NCBI RefSeq assembly: GCF_004000805.1 | Contig: NZ_BILY01000029.1 | Span: 22,928-86,927 of the forward strand | Reading direction: 5' to 3' | DNA: 64,000 bases | Source: Paenibacillus glycanilyticus NBRC 16618 | GTDB lineage: Bacteria; Bacillota; Bacilli; Paenibacillales; Paenibacillaceae | Shown: piece by piece, positions 14,434-22,545 of the stretch | How the letters are laid out: each line of letters opens with the position of its first letter | Position numbering within the stretch: position 1 is the first letter of the stretch | Made by a program: the position numbers and the translations under genes | Notes under the pieces: generated by a model | Databases searched by the model: none | The model's input: the letters and a program-made list of their open reading frames with translations, nothing else | Told to the model about the DNA's origin: nothing

Positions 14434-14469
14434 AAAAGCGGAAGCTCCCTTACTGAGCTTCCGCTTTTT
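14434..14469. terminator. Terminator between nox and xpt
   Basis: AAGCGGAAGCTC pairs with GAGCTTCCGCTT, then five T on the plus strand; it may also serve xpt on the other strand. Confidence 0.8.
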
Positions 14470-14471
14470 AT

Positions 14472-15047
14472 TTATTCCTCTACGAATTGAATGCCGTCCG
14501 GAGACAAGACAGCGATGCGTGCCAGCGAATCTACCCGATAGCCCGCTTCCTTCAGCTTGTCCGCTCCGCTTTGGAAGGACTTCTCTATTACAATGCCGAT
14601 ACCCGCTACGCTTGCGCCTGCCGCTTCCACGATTCTCGCCATCCCGAAGGCCGCTTCCCCGTAAGCAAGGAAATCGTCAATGATAAGCACCCGCTCCCCC
14701 GGCGACAAAAACTTGCGGGAGATCGCCACCTCGCTCTTCACCTGCTTCGTGAAGGAGTATACCTCCTCGACGTAGAGATCGTCGCGAAGCGTAAGCGATT
14801 TTTGCTTGCGCGCGAAAACAAGGGGCACCCGGAGTGCCAGTGCCGTCATAACCGCGGGAGCAATCCCTGACGATTCCAGCGTCAACACCTTGGTAATGCC
14901 TTCTCCTTCATACGCCGCGGCGAAAAACTGCCCGATCTCAAACATCAATTGCGGATCTACCTGATGATTAAGAAAGGAATCCACCTTCAGTACGGTCTCG
15001 CTTAATACAATGCCTTCGTTGCGAATCTTATCCTGCAATGCTTTCAT
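14472..15047 (-). CDS. xpt: Xanthine phosphoribosyltransferase
   Basis: A 191-residue type I phosphoribosyltransferase that converts xanthine and PRPP to XMP in purine salvage. The PRPP loop is VLIIDDFLAYGEA (about 120-132), the N-terminal MKALQDKIRNEGIVLSETVLKVDSFLNHQVDP and VLTLESSGIAPAVMTA are Xpt hallmarks, and length equals the B. subtilis enzyme. Unlike many Bacillales xpt genes it has no room for a guanine riboswitch: only 77 nt separate it from the upstream gene. A weak TTGCCC-18-TATAAA lies in that gap. No pbuX permease follows. Confidence 0.93.
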   Translation of the reverse strand: MKALQDKIRNEGIVLSETVLKVDSFLNHQVDPQLMFEIGQFFAAAYEGEGITKVLTLESSGIAPAVMTALALRVPLVFARKQKSLTLRDDLYVEEVYSFTKQVKSEVAISRKFLSPGERVLIIDDFLAYGEAAFGMARIVEAAGASVAGIGIVIEKSFQSGADKLKEAGYRVDSLARIAVLSPDGIQFVEE

Positions 15048-15124
15048 TCTCTTGCAATCCTCCTGCCCGATTTCTTCTCTTTTATATTGAGACTACCCGG
15101 AAACGGGCAAGCGCGCAAGTTTTT

Positions 15125-17125
15125 CTAGTGTGCGGCTGCCGGCGCCGCAGGTGCTTCTTTGGCAGAACGAAGCAGATACGCCGCAAGCATAATAACCGCA
15201 AACCCCGCAAGAAAGGCAAGCAGAATGCCCGTATTGCTCCAATACATATCCCAGTTGCTTGTGGAGATGACGCTCTTCATGCCGCGAAGCACATATGTCA
15301 TCGGCAGGCATGCCCCAACGGATTGAATCCATTGCGGCGCAAGCTCCATCGGGAACGTGCCGCCGCTGCTCGCCAGCTGGGTTACCACAAGAGCAATGCC
15401 AACCAGCTTGCCCAGCGTTCCGAAGATCGCGACAAGCATCAGAATGAGGGTCGTGAACATGCAGGCCGTAACGAGAGTGAACAGGAGGAACTTCGGCACG
15501 CTTTGCACGTCCAGTCCAATCGCGTACAGCACGATAAGGTCAAGCACGATGGTCTGCAGCAGGGCTACCAGATAAAAGACGCCGATTCTGCCCCAGAACT
15601 TTTGCCAAGCGGAACGGACCTGCCCCTCTTGGAAATGAATAATGTTAGAGGCCATCAAAGAACCAACCAGGAGGCCTAACGCCAGAAAATAAGGGGCTGA
15701 GCCCGTTGCGTACGTCTTAACCGTATTCAGCTCTTTTTGTTCGAGCTGCACCGGCTGGGCGTACATATTAAGCTCGGCATCGCTTGCTTTTATACCCGCT
15801 GTTGACTGTGCGGCATCCGACAGCTTGTCCGTCAGCTGCTGCGAGCCGTCCACGAGGCGGATAACCCCGCCAAGCAGCTCTTGCGAACCGTTGTTCAGCT
15901 GCTGTGCGCCTCCGGCAAGCTGATGAATGCCGCTCTGCAGTTTGCCGATGCCAGTGCTGGAGGTGTCCAGCCTGTCCTTCAGCTGGGCGCTGCCGGCTGC
16001 AAGCTTGCCGCTGCCCTCGTACGCTTGCGCAAGGCCGTCCGCCAATGCCGATTGTCCTGCAGCCAGCTTAACGCCGGATTGCCGGGCGGCTTCCGCCGGC
16101 TGCTTTAACCCTTCAACAGACTTGCTGGCGCCGTCAGCATCCTGAGCAAGCTTCTCGCTGCCGCTTACAATCGCAGCGAAGGCAGTGTCATCCTTCAACT
16201 CGGGATGCTGCTCGACATAAGCCTTGATCCGTGATTGAAGGCTTTCAGCCGAGTTGTCCACTCCTGAAGCAGCCTTCGTTGCGGAGTCTGCCGCTTCATT
16301 CCATGCTGCCGTATTTTTTTGCAGCGCATTTGCCCCGTCAGCAAGCTGTTGTCCTGCCGACTTCAGCTTGGAAAGATTATCGTTCAAAGAAGCTGTCCCC
16401 GTAGATAGGCCGGCAGCTCCGCTAGCTAATTGCTGAATCCCTTGCCCGAGCGGCTTCATGCTATCGCTCAGCTTTCCTGCACCGCTGGCCAGCGACGCTA
16501 TCGCGTTATTCAGCTTGCTTACGCCATCCTGCGCGGATTCCGTTCCTTGCGCCAGCAGCTCCGCGCCGCTGCTCGCAGCCGAGAAGCCGTCAGCCATTTG
16601 CTGCATTTTCCCGTAAACGGTTTGCGTATAGCTCTTTACGATATTTTGGCTGACCTTATTCGTTAGCTCCTTAAGCACGTTGCTTCCGATCTGACCGGAT
16701 ACATAGTTGTTGCCCGGATTCGTCATATAGAACAAATCGGCAGGCTGCGGATGCTCTTCCGTCAGCGTTGTAACGCTTTGCGAGAAGTTGTCCGGAATAA
16801 CGATTGTCAAATAATAATCGCCGTCATAGAGCCCTTTCTCCGCCTCTGACCTCTCTACAAAATGATAATCAAGCGTATGGGCGCTTTTCATATTATCCAC
16901 GATATCTTGGCCAAGATGCAGCTTTTTGCCCTCCGATACGGCCCCTTTGTCCTCATTGACTATCGCTACGGGCAGCTTGTCCATATGGCCGTACGGATCC
17001 CAATAGCCAGCCAGAAACATGCCTGTATAGAGCAGCGGTATAAACAACAAAACAATCGAGCCGATCCGAAGCGTTTTGTGATTAGCCATCAGCTTCAGAT
17101 TAAGCCAGAATAAGTTCCCTTTCAT
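15125..17125 (-). CDS. YhgE/Pip-family membrane protein (ABC-2-like)
   Basis: A 666-residue protein. One N-terminal helix (IGSIVLLFIPLLYTGMFLAGYWDPYG) is followed by a long extracellular region rich in coiled-coil heptads (repeated ASGAGKLSDS, LSTGTASLNDNLSKL, LASGAAGL patterns) and five or six C-terminal helices resembling an ABC-2 permease. This is the YhgE/Pip architecture, a family that includes the Lactococcus phage-infection protein and ESX-associated EsaA-like proteins; its molecular role is not settled. The start at 17125 has AGGAG 10 nt upstream. The adjacent divergent MarR gene and two palindromes in the promoter suggest inducible expression, perhaps by membrane-active compounds. 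Confidence 0.85.
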   Translation of the reverse strand: MKGNLFWLNLKLMANHKTLRIGSIVLLFIPLLYTGMFLAGYWDPYGHMDKLPVAIVNEDKGAVSEGKKLHLGQDIVDNMKSAHTLDYHFVERSEAEKGLYDGDYYLTIVIPDNFSQSVTTLTEEHPQPADLFYMTNPGNNYVSGQIGSNVLKELTNKVSQNIVKSYTQTVYGKMQQMADGFSAASSGAELLAQGTESAQDGVSKLNNAIASLASGAGKLSDSMKPLGQGIQQLASGAAGLSTGTASLNDNLSKLKSAGQQLADGANALQKNTAAWNEAADSATKAASGVDNSAESLQSRIKAYVEQHPELKDDTAFAAIVSGSEKLAQDADGASKSVEGLKQPAEAARQSGVKLAAGQSALADGLAQAYEGSGKLAAGSAQLKDRLDTSSTGIGKLQSGIHQLAGGAQQLNNGSQELLGGVIRLVDGSQQLTDKLSDAAQSTAGIKASDAELNMYAQPVQLEQKELNTVKTYATGSAPYFLALGLLVGSLMASNIIHFQEGQVRSAWQKFWGRIGVFYLVALLQTIVLDLIVLYAIGLDVQSVPKFLLFTLVTACMFTTLILMLVAIFGTLGKLVGIALVVTQLASSGGTFPMELAPQWIQSVGACLPMTYVLRGMKSVISTSNWDMYWSNTGILLAFLAGFAVIMLAAYLLRSAKEAPAAPAAAH

Positions 17126-17149
17126 TTGACATGCACTCCTACTATTTAT

Positions 17150-17162
17150 TTGTATGATACAA
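17150..17162. promoter_or_regulatory. MarR-type operator A
   Basis: Perfect palindrome TTGTAT-G-ATACAA, between the yhgE-like promoter and its ribosome site. Confidence 0.65.
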
Positions 17163-17172
17163 GTAATAACCA

Positions 17173-17185
17173 TTGTATTATACAA
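17173..17185. promoter_or_regulatory. MarR-type operator B
   Basis: Perfect palindrome TTGTAT-T-ATACAA, 23 bp centre-to-centre from operator A (about two helical turns). It contains the -10 of the leftward promoter. Confidence 0.68.
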
Positions 17186-17204
17186 GTTTATTTTCGGAAT
17201 GCAA
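17177..17204 (-). promoter_or_regulatory. Promoter of the YhgE/Pip gene
   Basis: Minus strand TTGCAT (17204-17199), 16-nt spacer, TATAAT (17182-17177). The -10 lies inside operator B, so a bound repressor would occlude it. Confidence 0.55.
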
Positions 17205-17297
17205 ATACATATCGTGAGGACATACATTACTTACCATGGACTTGCTTGCATTATGCAAACACGAAAGGTAAGCTAACATTAAGAAACTAAGACAGGA

Positions 17298-17768
17298 ATG
17301 GAAAACAGCCCTATGGACAGGAACGATAAGTCGCCATTCAGCTTGATCGAAAGCCAAATCTCCCTCTTCATCCGCCGCGCCGAGGCTGCCCGGCTCTCCA
17401 ATATTATGGGCAAGGAAATGGACCGTTCCTCTTACTTGATCCTGCAGCATCTGGAAAAAGCGGGACCAACCGGAATCAAAACGCTTTCCACCACCTTCCA
17501 GCTGGATATCTCTACGGTAAGCCGTCAGATTGCGGCCTTGGAAGCCAAAGGACTAATCTCAAGGTTGACCGATCCGAATGACGCGAGGATCAGCCTGCTG
17601 CAGCTGACGGAGGATGCGCCTTCCTTGCTCGCGGAAGTTCGCGAGTCGAGAGAGGCATTTTTCAAGGATCTTCTTAACGATTGGAGCGAGGAAGATATCC
17701 GTACCTTCGGCACTCTGCTGCTTAAGTTTAACGAGACGGCCGAGCAGCGAATCCGGTCACGGGCATAA
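17298..17768 (+). CDS. MarR-family transcriptional regulator
   Basis: A 156-residue winged-helix protein. The recognition part is TGIKTLSTTFQLDISTVSRQIAALEAKGLISR and the wing DPNDARISLLQLTED, as in MarR; flanking helices form the dimer interface. It is divergent from the YhgE/Pip gene and most likely represses that gene and itself through the paired TTGTAT-N-ATACAA sites. ATG 17298 is used; an in-frame ATG at 17313 is possible because neither start has an ideally spaced ribosome site. Confidence 0.88.
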   Translation: MENSPMDRNDKSPFSLIESQISLFIRRAEAARLSNIMGKEMDRSSYLILQHLEKAGPTGIKTLSTTFQLDISTVSRQIAALEAKGLISRLTDPNDARISLLQLTEDAPSLLAEVRESREAFFKDLLNDWSEEDIRTFGTLLLKFNETAEQRIRSRA

Positions 17769-17769
17769 T

Positions 17770-17812
17770 GAAAGAGGAGGTTGTCCCGAAATGGGCAACC
17801 TCCTCTTTCTCC
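17770..17812. terminator. Bidirectional terminator
   Basis: AAAGAGGAGGTTG pairs with CAACCTCCTCTTT around a short loop, between the convergent marR-type gene and the acetyl esterase gene. Confidence 0.8.
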
Positions 17813-17813
17813 T

Positions 17814-18773
17814 TTATAGACCAAGCATGAACTGAATCGTCCGGTCAGACACTTCCGGAATATGCTCGTGACCGTAATCCGGATAAATATCGGCCGACTT
17901 CGGCGCGGTAATGTTGTTGTACGCCGCAAATTGCGTGGAAGGAGGGCAAATCGTATCCGCTAGTCCTACGGTCATCAGCACTTCCCCTTTGATCCGGTTG
18001 GCTAAATGCTGCAGGTCGATGTAACCAAGCTTCTCGAAAATTTGCTCTTCCCGCTCATGCCGCGGGTCGAAATGCCGGAAGAAGGTTCTCAGCTCACCGT
18101 ACGCGTCCTTCGCCAAATCCATCTCCCACACGCGTTTGTAGTCACACAGGAACGGATACACGGGCGCAAGTCTCGAAATACGCGGTTCCAGCGATGCACA
18201 GGCAATCGTTAACGCGCCGCCTTGCGATCCGCCTATTGCCCCTACCCGGTCAGGGTCAACCTCCGGCCGGTCCATGGCAATCCCCGCAAGCTGCGCGGTA
18301 TCAAGGAAAATATGGCGCATCAGCAGATTGTCGGGGTGGTCGTTCAGCCCCCGGATTATATGCCCGTTGTGGGTAGTGCCCTTTACTCCGCCCGTATCCT
18401 CCGACAGCCCGCCTTGTCCGCGGCAATCCATCGAGAACACGGAATATCCGAGGGCCGCGTAAGTCAGCTTATCGGACCAGTCTCCCGCATTCCCGGTATA
18501 GCCATGAAATTGAATAATGGCGGGATGCGGCTCCGGGACATTTTTCGGACGGACGTATTTGGCATGGATTCTCGCTCCGCGCACACCCGTGAAATACAGG
18601 TCGAAGCAGTCTGCAAAAGGTACTTGAAAGCTGCTCGGCACAAGCTCGATTTGCGGATCGACCGCACGCATTTCATCCAGCGCACGCTCCCAATAAGCGT
18701 CGAAGTCTTCCGGACGAGGATTGCGTCCTTTGTAGTTGTACAGCTGTTCAAGCGGCATATCAATTAGCGGCAT
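17814..18773 (-). CDS. CE7-family acetyl esterase (acetylxylan esterase / cephalosporin-C deacetylase type)
   Basis: A 319-residue alpha/beta hydrolase. Its length and motifs fit carbohydrate esterase family 7: RGQ with GGLSEDTGGVKG, nucleophile Ser183 in GGSQGG, Asp273 in GLADTICPP and His302 in YGHEH form the catalytic triad. These intracellular enzymes remove acetyl groups from imported short oligosaccharides. It is the third gene after the epimerase and phosphorylase, suggesting that the imported substrate is acetylated beta-mannan oligosaccharide. AAAGGGA precedes the ATG by about 8 nt. Confidence 0.9.
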   Translation of the reverse strand: MPLIDMPLEQLYNYKGRNPRPEDFDAYWERALDEMRAVDPQIELVPSSFQVPFADCFDLYFTGVRGARIHAKYVRPKNVPEPHPAIIQFHGYTGNAGDWSDKLTYAALGYSVFSMDCRGQGGLSEDTGGVKGTTHNGHIIRGLNDHPDNLLMRHIFLDTAQLAGIAMDRPEVDPDRVGAIGGSQGGALTIACASLEPRISRLAPVYPFLCDYKRVWEMDLAKDAYGELRTFFRHFDPRHEREEQIFEKLGYIDLQHLANRIKGEVLMTVGLADTICPPSTQFAAYNNITAPKSADIYPDYGHEHIPEVSDRTIQFMLGL

Positions 18774-18814
18774 AGATCATATCCCTTTCTTTTAGCCCCG
18801 ACTGCTTCGGGACT

Positions 18815-20023
18815 TCATTCATTAAGAAAGCTGAAATCGGGACGCTCCATAAGCTTCAGATTGTTGGCGATCAACTCGCTGCGCTGCTGCACGCAGGCAT
18901 AGGAACGAAGCGGATCCGCAGGCGTATTTACAACGTAATCGACGAGCTTCTCAACGGTCGTAACCGCGACATGACAACGCGTATCCGAGGAAGCATAATA
19001 GATGTACACCTCTCCGTTGTCTCTTGCGATCAGCCCGTTCGTAAAGACGACATTCGACACATCGCCAACCCGCTCATCCCCATCCGGCGCAATCAAGTGG
19101 CCTCCGGGCGCATAAATTACCTTGCTTGGATCATTCAAATCCGTCATAAACGCGTAGATCACATAACGCAGTCCTGCCGCCGTATTCCGAACGCCATGGG
19201 CAATATGCAGCCACCCTCTATCTGTCTTAATTGGCGCCGCACCTTGTCCGTTCTTCACTTCCTTGATCGTATGGTATTTTTTCTCATCCACTATCGTTTC
19301 CAACTCAATAGTCGCATGCTCGATGCTAGTTGACAAGCCCCAACCGATACCGCCGCCGGATCCGGCTTCAATAAACCCATCCTGCGGCCTAGTGTAGAAT
19401 GCATACTTGCCGTTCACGAATTCGGGATGAAGCACGACATTGCGCTGTTGGGAGGAAGGTGTCCGGAGATCATCCAGCCGTTCCCATGCTTTCAGATCCC
19501 TCGTTCTCGCAATGCCCGCGCTTGCGAAGGCACTGGAAGTGTCTCCCTGCTTCGCTTCGGGATCCTTCCGTTCCGTGCAGAATACGCCGTAGATCCATCC
19601 ATCCTCATGCTTCGTCAGCCGCATGTCGTACACGTTGACATCCGGAATATCCGTCTCCGGCATTACTATCGGATAATCCCAGAAACGGAATCCGTCAATG
19701 CCGTTAACGCTCTCCGCAACCGCAAAGAATGATTTCCGGTCATGACCTTCGACTCGCGCAACCAGATAGAACTTTCCGTTTAATTCGATTGCTCCGGGAT
19801 TAAAAGCGGCATTTACGCCAATCCTCTCCATAAGATGGGGATTGGTCTCCGGATTAAGATCATACCTCCAATAAACCGGCGCATGAGCAGCCGTAATAAC
19901 CGGGTATGCATAACGGGCATAGATGCCGTTTCCGCCATGAACGGGCGTGTTCGTCCGAGTAAGAAGCTCCTTGTGCTCCGCATGCAAACGTTGTAGTTTT
20001 TCCATAAAAACGGTTTCGTTCAT
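18815..20023 (-). CDS. GH130 phosphorylase, probably 4-O-beta-D-mannosyl-D-glucose phosphorylase
   Basis: A 402-residue five-bladed beta-propeller enzyme of family GH130. GVNAAFNPGAIELNGKFYLVARVEG, the catalytic-Asp region DVNVYDMRLTKHEDGWIYGVFC, NGQGAAPIKTDRGWLHIAHGV and GDVSNVVFTNGL are characteristic. Subgroup-1 members phosphorolyse mannosyl-1,4-glucose to mannose-1-phosphate and glucose. The cellobiose 2-epimerase encoded just upstream would make that substrate from mannobiose, a known pathway. Substrate choice is therefore inferred from context; mannooligosaccharide phosphorylases share the fold. Confidence 0.88.
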   Translation of the reverse strand: MNETVFMEKLQRLHAEHKELLTRTNTPVHGGNGIYARYAYPVITAAHAPVYWRYDLNPETNPHLMERIGVNAAFNPGAIELNGKFYLVARVEGHDRKSFFAVAESVNGIDGFRFWDYPIVMPETDIPDVNVYDMRLTKHEDGWIYGVFCTERKDPEAKQGDTSSAFASAGIARTRDLKAWERLDDLRTPSSQQRNVVLHPEFVNGKYAFYTRPQDGFIEAGSGGGIGWGLSTSIEHATIELETIVDEKKYHTIKEVKNGQGAAPIKTDRGWLHIAHGVRNTAAGLRYVIYAFMTDLNDPSKVIYAPGGHLIAPDGDERVGDVSNVVFTNGLIARDNGEVYIYYASSDTRCHVAVTTVEKLVDYVVNTPADPLRSYACVQQRSELIANNLKLMERPDFSFLNE

Positions 20024-20042
20024 TGTCTATTCATCCCTTCGC

Positions 20043-21260
20043 CTATTTGGTTTGTACGTTCAGCTTCTCGAGTCGTTCCAGCACTTCCAGGCCCATACGG
20101 CCATTGTGATACGGGCATTTCCAAGCATCAACCTTCATGTCCGCCATGTCGGGCTCACCCGCCCGATTGACCTTCCAGAACCATTCTCCGTTTGCCTTGT
20201 CCACCAGATAACGATCGATAAACCGCCAGGTCCGGTAAGCCGCATTCAGAAAATAATCCTTGCCCGACAGCTGATAGGCATTCAGGAATCCCACGACCGC
20301 CTCCGCTTGCGGCCACCACACTTTATCGGTATCCGTCCAGCCCTTCGGGTCCGCTTCGTTAACGACCGCGCCGTCGGTATCCACGCCTTCCTCGTAGACG
20401 GCTTGCGCCATGGCAAGCGCAACCGCCTCCGTACGGTCAATCAGCTCCCCATCTCCCAGTACCTCCGCTGCTTCCATGAGCAGCCAGCTGCCCTCGATAT
20501 CATGTCCGTAAGAAATCTCGTGCGACTTGGAATTCCACCGTTCATCGAAGAACAGCTTGAAATGCGCGGACTGCGGGTCCACGATATGATCAAGCATCGT
20601 CGCGATAAGCTCCTTTTGACTTTCCTTCAAACGCTCCGAAGGCCATACCCGACACAAATTCGTATATGCTTCAAGCACGTGCAGATGCGTGTTCATAGAT
20701 TTCTTCTCATTCAAATCGGTAGAGCTAAGGCTAAGCTCATCCGTGGCATCCCAGTTGCTATCAAGTGCTTCGATATACCCTTTGTATACAGGATCATAGC
20801 TATATCGTTCGATCAGCTCGAATAACTGAACGGCTTGCTTAAGCACCTCTTCATTCGGGCAAGCCCGCACGAATTCCGAAAAAGCATACAAAACAAAGGC
20901 TTGACCGTAAATTTGTTTTTTCTTCGATATGGGCTCTCCCTCGTGGTTCAACAGCCAGAAGTATCCTCCGTTCTCCCGGTCGTAAAAACAGGAGGTTAAA
21001 TAACGGTAAGCCCGTTCAGCCATCGTCAAATAGGCAGGCTCTCCATACTTTCGGTATGCGGAAGCGTACGTCCACAAAAGGCGCGCGTTTAATACGAGGG
21101 ATTTATCCGCCTTCTCCTGAATCTTCAAATCATTGGCGATCCGCCCAACGAACCCTCCATCCCGTTCATCAAGCGCATGCTTCATCCAAAAGGAAAGAAT
21201 ATTATCTTGCAGCTCGCTTTCGATCTCTTGCCGCCAGCTTTTTAAGTCTTGCTGCTCCAC
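20043..21260 (-). CDS. Cellobiose 2-epimerase (AGE family)
   Basis: A 405-residue (alpha/alpha)6-barrel protein of the N-acylglucosamine/cellobiose 2-epimerase family. HDIEGSWLLMEAAE, KVWWPQAEAVVGFLNAYQ and EWFWKVNRAGEPDMADMKVDAWKCPYHNGRM contain the conserved active-site His and aromatic residues. It converts the reducing-end residue of beta-1,4 disaccharides, here probably mannobiose to mannosylglucose. The start is GTG 21260 with GGGGAG 9 nt upstream. It is the first gene of the mannan operon, driven by the promoter at 21295-21323. Confidence 0.9.
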   Translation of the reverse strand: MEQQDLKSWRQEIESELQDNILSFWMKHALDERDGGFVGRIANDLKIQEKADKSLVLNARLLWTYASAYRKYGEPAYLTMAERAYRYLTSCFYDRENGGYFWLLNHEGEPISKKKQIYGQAFVLYAFSEFVRACPNEEVLKQAVQLFELIERYSYDPVYKGYIEALDSNWDATDELSLSSTDLNEKKSMNTHLHVLEAYTNLCRVWPSERLKESQKELIATMLDHIVDPQSAHFKLFFDERWNSKSHEISYGHDIEGSWLLMEAAEVLGDGELIDRTEAVALAMAQAVYEEGVDTDGAVVNEADPKGWTDTDKVWWPQAEAVVGFLNAYQLSGKDYFLNAAYRTWRFIDRYLVDKANGEWFWKVNRAGEPDMADMKVDAWKCPYHNGRMGLEVLERLEKLNVQTK

Positions 21261-21280
21261 CCGTTTCAGCTCCCCGGTTA

Positions 21281-21320
21281 TAACTTAAGTAAATTAAATA
21301 TTAAGTTATCGATTAAGTTA
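21281..21320. promoter_or_regulatory. Triple TTAAGTTA half-site repeat over the epimerase promoter
   Basis: TAACTTAA at 21281-21288 (inverted), TTAAGTTA at 21301-21308 and 21313-21320. Two copies fill the -35/-10 spacer. This is a likely operator, presumably for the LacI-type protein encoded upstream, but another regulator is possible. Confidence 0.5.
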
Positions 21321-21323
21321 CAA
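21295..21323 (-). promoter_or_regulatory. Promoter of the epimerase-phosphorylase-esterase operon
   Basis: Minus strand TTGTAA (21323-21318), 17-nt spacer, TATTTA (21300-21295), 35 nt before the GTG start. Confidence 0.6.
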
Positions 21324-21355
21324 GTTCATTGTAAAAGGACTGCTCACTCCCGTCA

Positions 21356-21394
21356 ATAAAAAAAGCATGAAGCGACTATCGTCACTTCATGCTT
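21356..21394 (-). terminator. Terminator of the LacI-type gene
   Basis: AAGCATGAAG-TGAC pairs with GTC-GCTTCATGCTT, then seven T on the minus strand. The 5' arm overlaps the last codons and stop of the gene, isolating it from the operon that follows. Confidence 0.8.
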
Positions 21395-22392
21395 CTTACC
21401 GATTCCCGGTAAATCATTTTCCCTCTGACCAGTACCCTGCCGCTGTTTAATGCGGGGTCACTAATTTTGCGGACCATCTTGTTAACCGCCGTTTTAGCCA
21501 TTTCCTGTCTGTCAACTTCAACCGTCGTAAGCGCCGGCTCGGCAAGGGTGGCGTAAATATCGTTATCGAAGCCAACAACCGAGCAATCCTCCGGTACCCG
21601 AACTCCTTGCTTGCGCAGCGTATTCATCAGAAGATAGGCCACTTGGTCGCAATTGCAGGCAAAAGCGGTTGGCAGTGCTTCCGGGATGGCGACATCCAGC
21701 AATTTGCCGCTCTCATCCCGGTCATTCAGGATGTATTCCTGCCGCAGCGGTATGCGATGCTCAAGGAGCGATTTATAATAACCCAGAAAACGGTCTTGTA
21801 TACTGCTGGTAGCATGCAAGCTGCCAACAAAAGCGATATCCCGGTGGCCGTTTGCGATCAAATAATTGGTCATCTCGTACATGCCGTAGAAATTATCCGT
21901 AATGACGTAATCCAGTTCCGTCCGGTCCGTATAAAAATCCAGAAATACAAGAGGGATGCCGGTTTCATGAATGGCCGAAATATAAGCATTGCTTAGCTGG
22001 CCTAATATAATAAACCCGTCGACCTTGCGGTCATGGTAGATTCTCGGCAGTACGAGCTGCCCTTCATCTTCCTCGCTCAACGTATGCAGAATGCCGGAAT
22101 ACTGCACATCCTCCAGAGCGGTAGACAGATACTGATAAAATTGAAGATAAAAAGACTGCGTTACGCTGGCATACCTCTCTGCTATAACAACGCCAATGTT
22201 GTAGGAGAGCCCTTCCTTCATTGCCTTCGCCGCCGTATTGAACCGGTAGCCCATTTCCTGGGCAATCTCCTTAATCTTCTGCTTGAGTTCGTCACTGACG
22301 CCTTCTTTGTCGCCCAGCGCTTTCGAGACGGTTACGCTGCTGACGCCAAGCCTATTTGCGATATCCTTCATCGTTACATGGTTCTGCTGCAT
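21382..22392 (-). CDS. LacI-family transcriptional regulator
   Basis: A 336-residue repressor. The HTH is MKDIANRLGVSSVTVSKALGDKEGVSDELKQKI, starting at residue 8, with the hinge after GYRFNTAAKAMKEG, then a periplasmic-binding-protein-like effector domain (VDGFIILGQLSN, IAFVGSLHATSSIQDRFLGYY, VVGFDNDIYATLAEPALTTVEVDRQEM). It sits just upstream of the mannan genes in the same direction but has its own terminator, so it is probably their local regulator, with a mannan disaccharide as inducer. Confidence 0.9.
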   Translation of the reverse strand: MQQNHVTMKDIANRLGVSSVTVSKALGDKEGVSDELKQKIKEIAQEMGYRFNTAAKAMKEGLSYNIGVVIAERYASVTQSFYLQFYQYLSTALEDVQYSGILHTLSEEDEGQLVLPRIYHDRKVDGFIILGQLSNAYISAIHETGIPLVFLDFYTDRTELDYVITDNFYGMYEMTNYLIANGHRDIAFVGSLHATSSIQDRFLGYYKSLLEHRIPLRQEYILNDRDESGKLLDVAIPEALPTAFACNCDQVAYLLMNTLRKQGVRVPEDCSVVGFDNDIYATLAEPALTTVEVDRQEMAKTAVNKMVRKISDPALNSGRVLVRGKMIYRESVRSMK

Positions 22393-22429
22393 CTTATGCC
22401 TCCCGGCCGTTAAGCTTCATGCTTCATGT

Positions 22430-22453
22430 TTATCGTTAACCTTACATCGTTAA
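22430..22453. promoter_or_regulatory. ATCGTTAA direct repeat upstream of the LacI-type gene
   Basis: TTATCGTTAA (22430-22439) and ATCGTTAA (22446-22453), 14 bp apart, 37-60 bp before the start. The CG-centred TTA-CG-TAA core is similar to TTAATCGATAA in the operon promoter. A possible autoregulatory operator. Confidence 0.35.
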
Positions 22454-22494
22454 GATAAGGCGGACTCAAGTTTTTGTCAAATTTCAGCGCAAAT

Positions 22495-22534
22495 AAAATC
22501 CCGCGTCCTGCCTATAAGCAGTACGCGGGATTTT
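22495..22534 (-). terminator. Terminator after relQ
   Basis: AAAATCCCGCGT pairs with ACGCGGGATTTT around a 16-nt loop. Confidence 0.75.
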
Positions 22535-22545
22535 GAAGATGAGCC

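Noticed and set aside
15048..15124. Guanine riboswitch for xpt
   Set aside because: The gap is too short and lacks the three-stem core.
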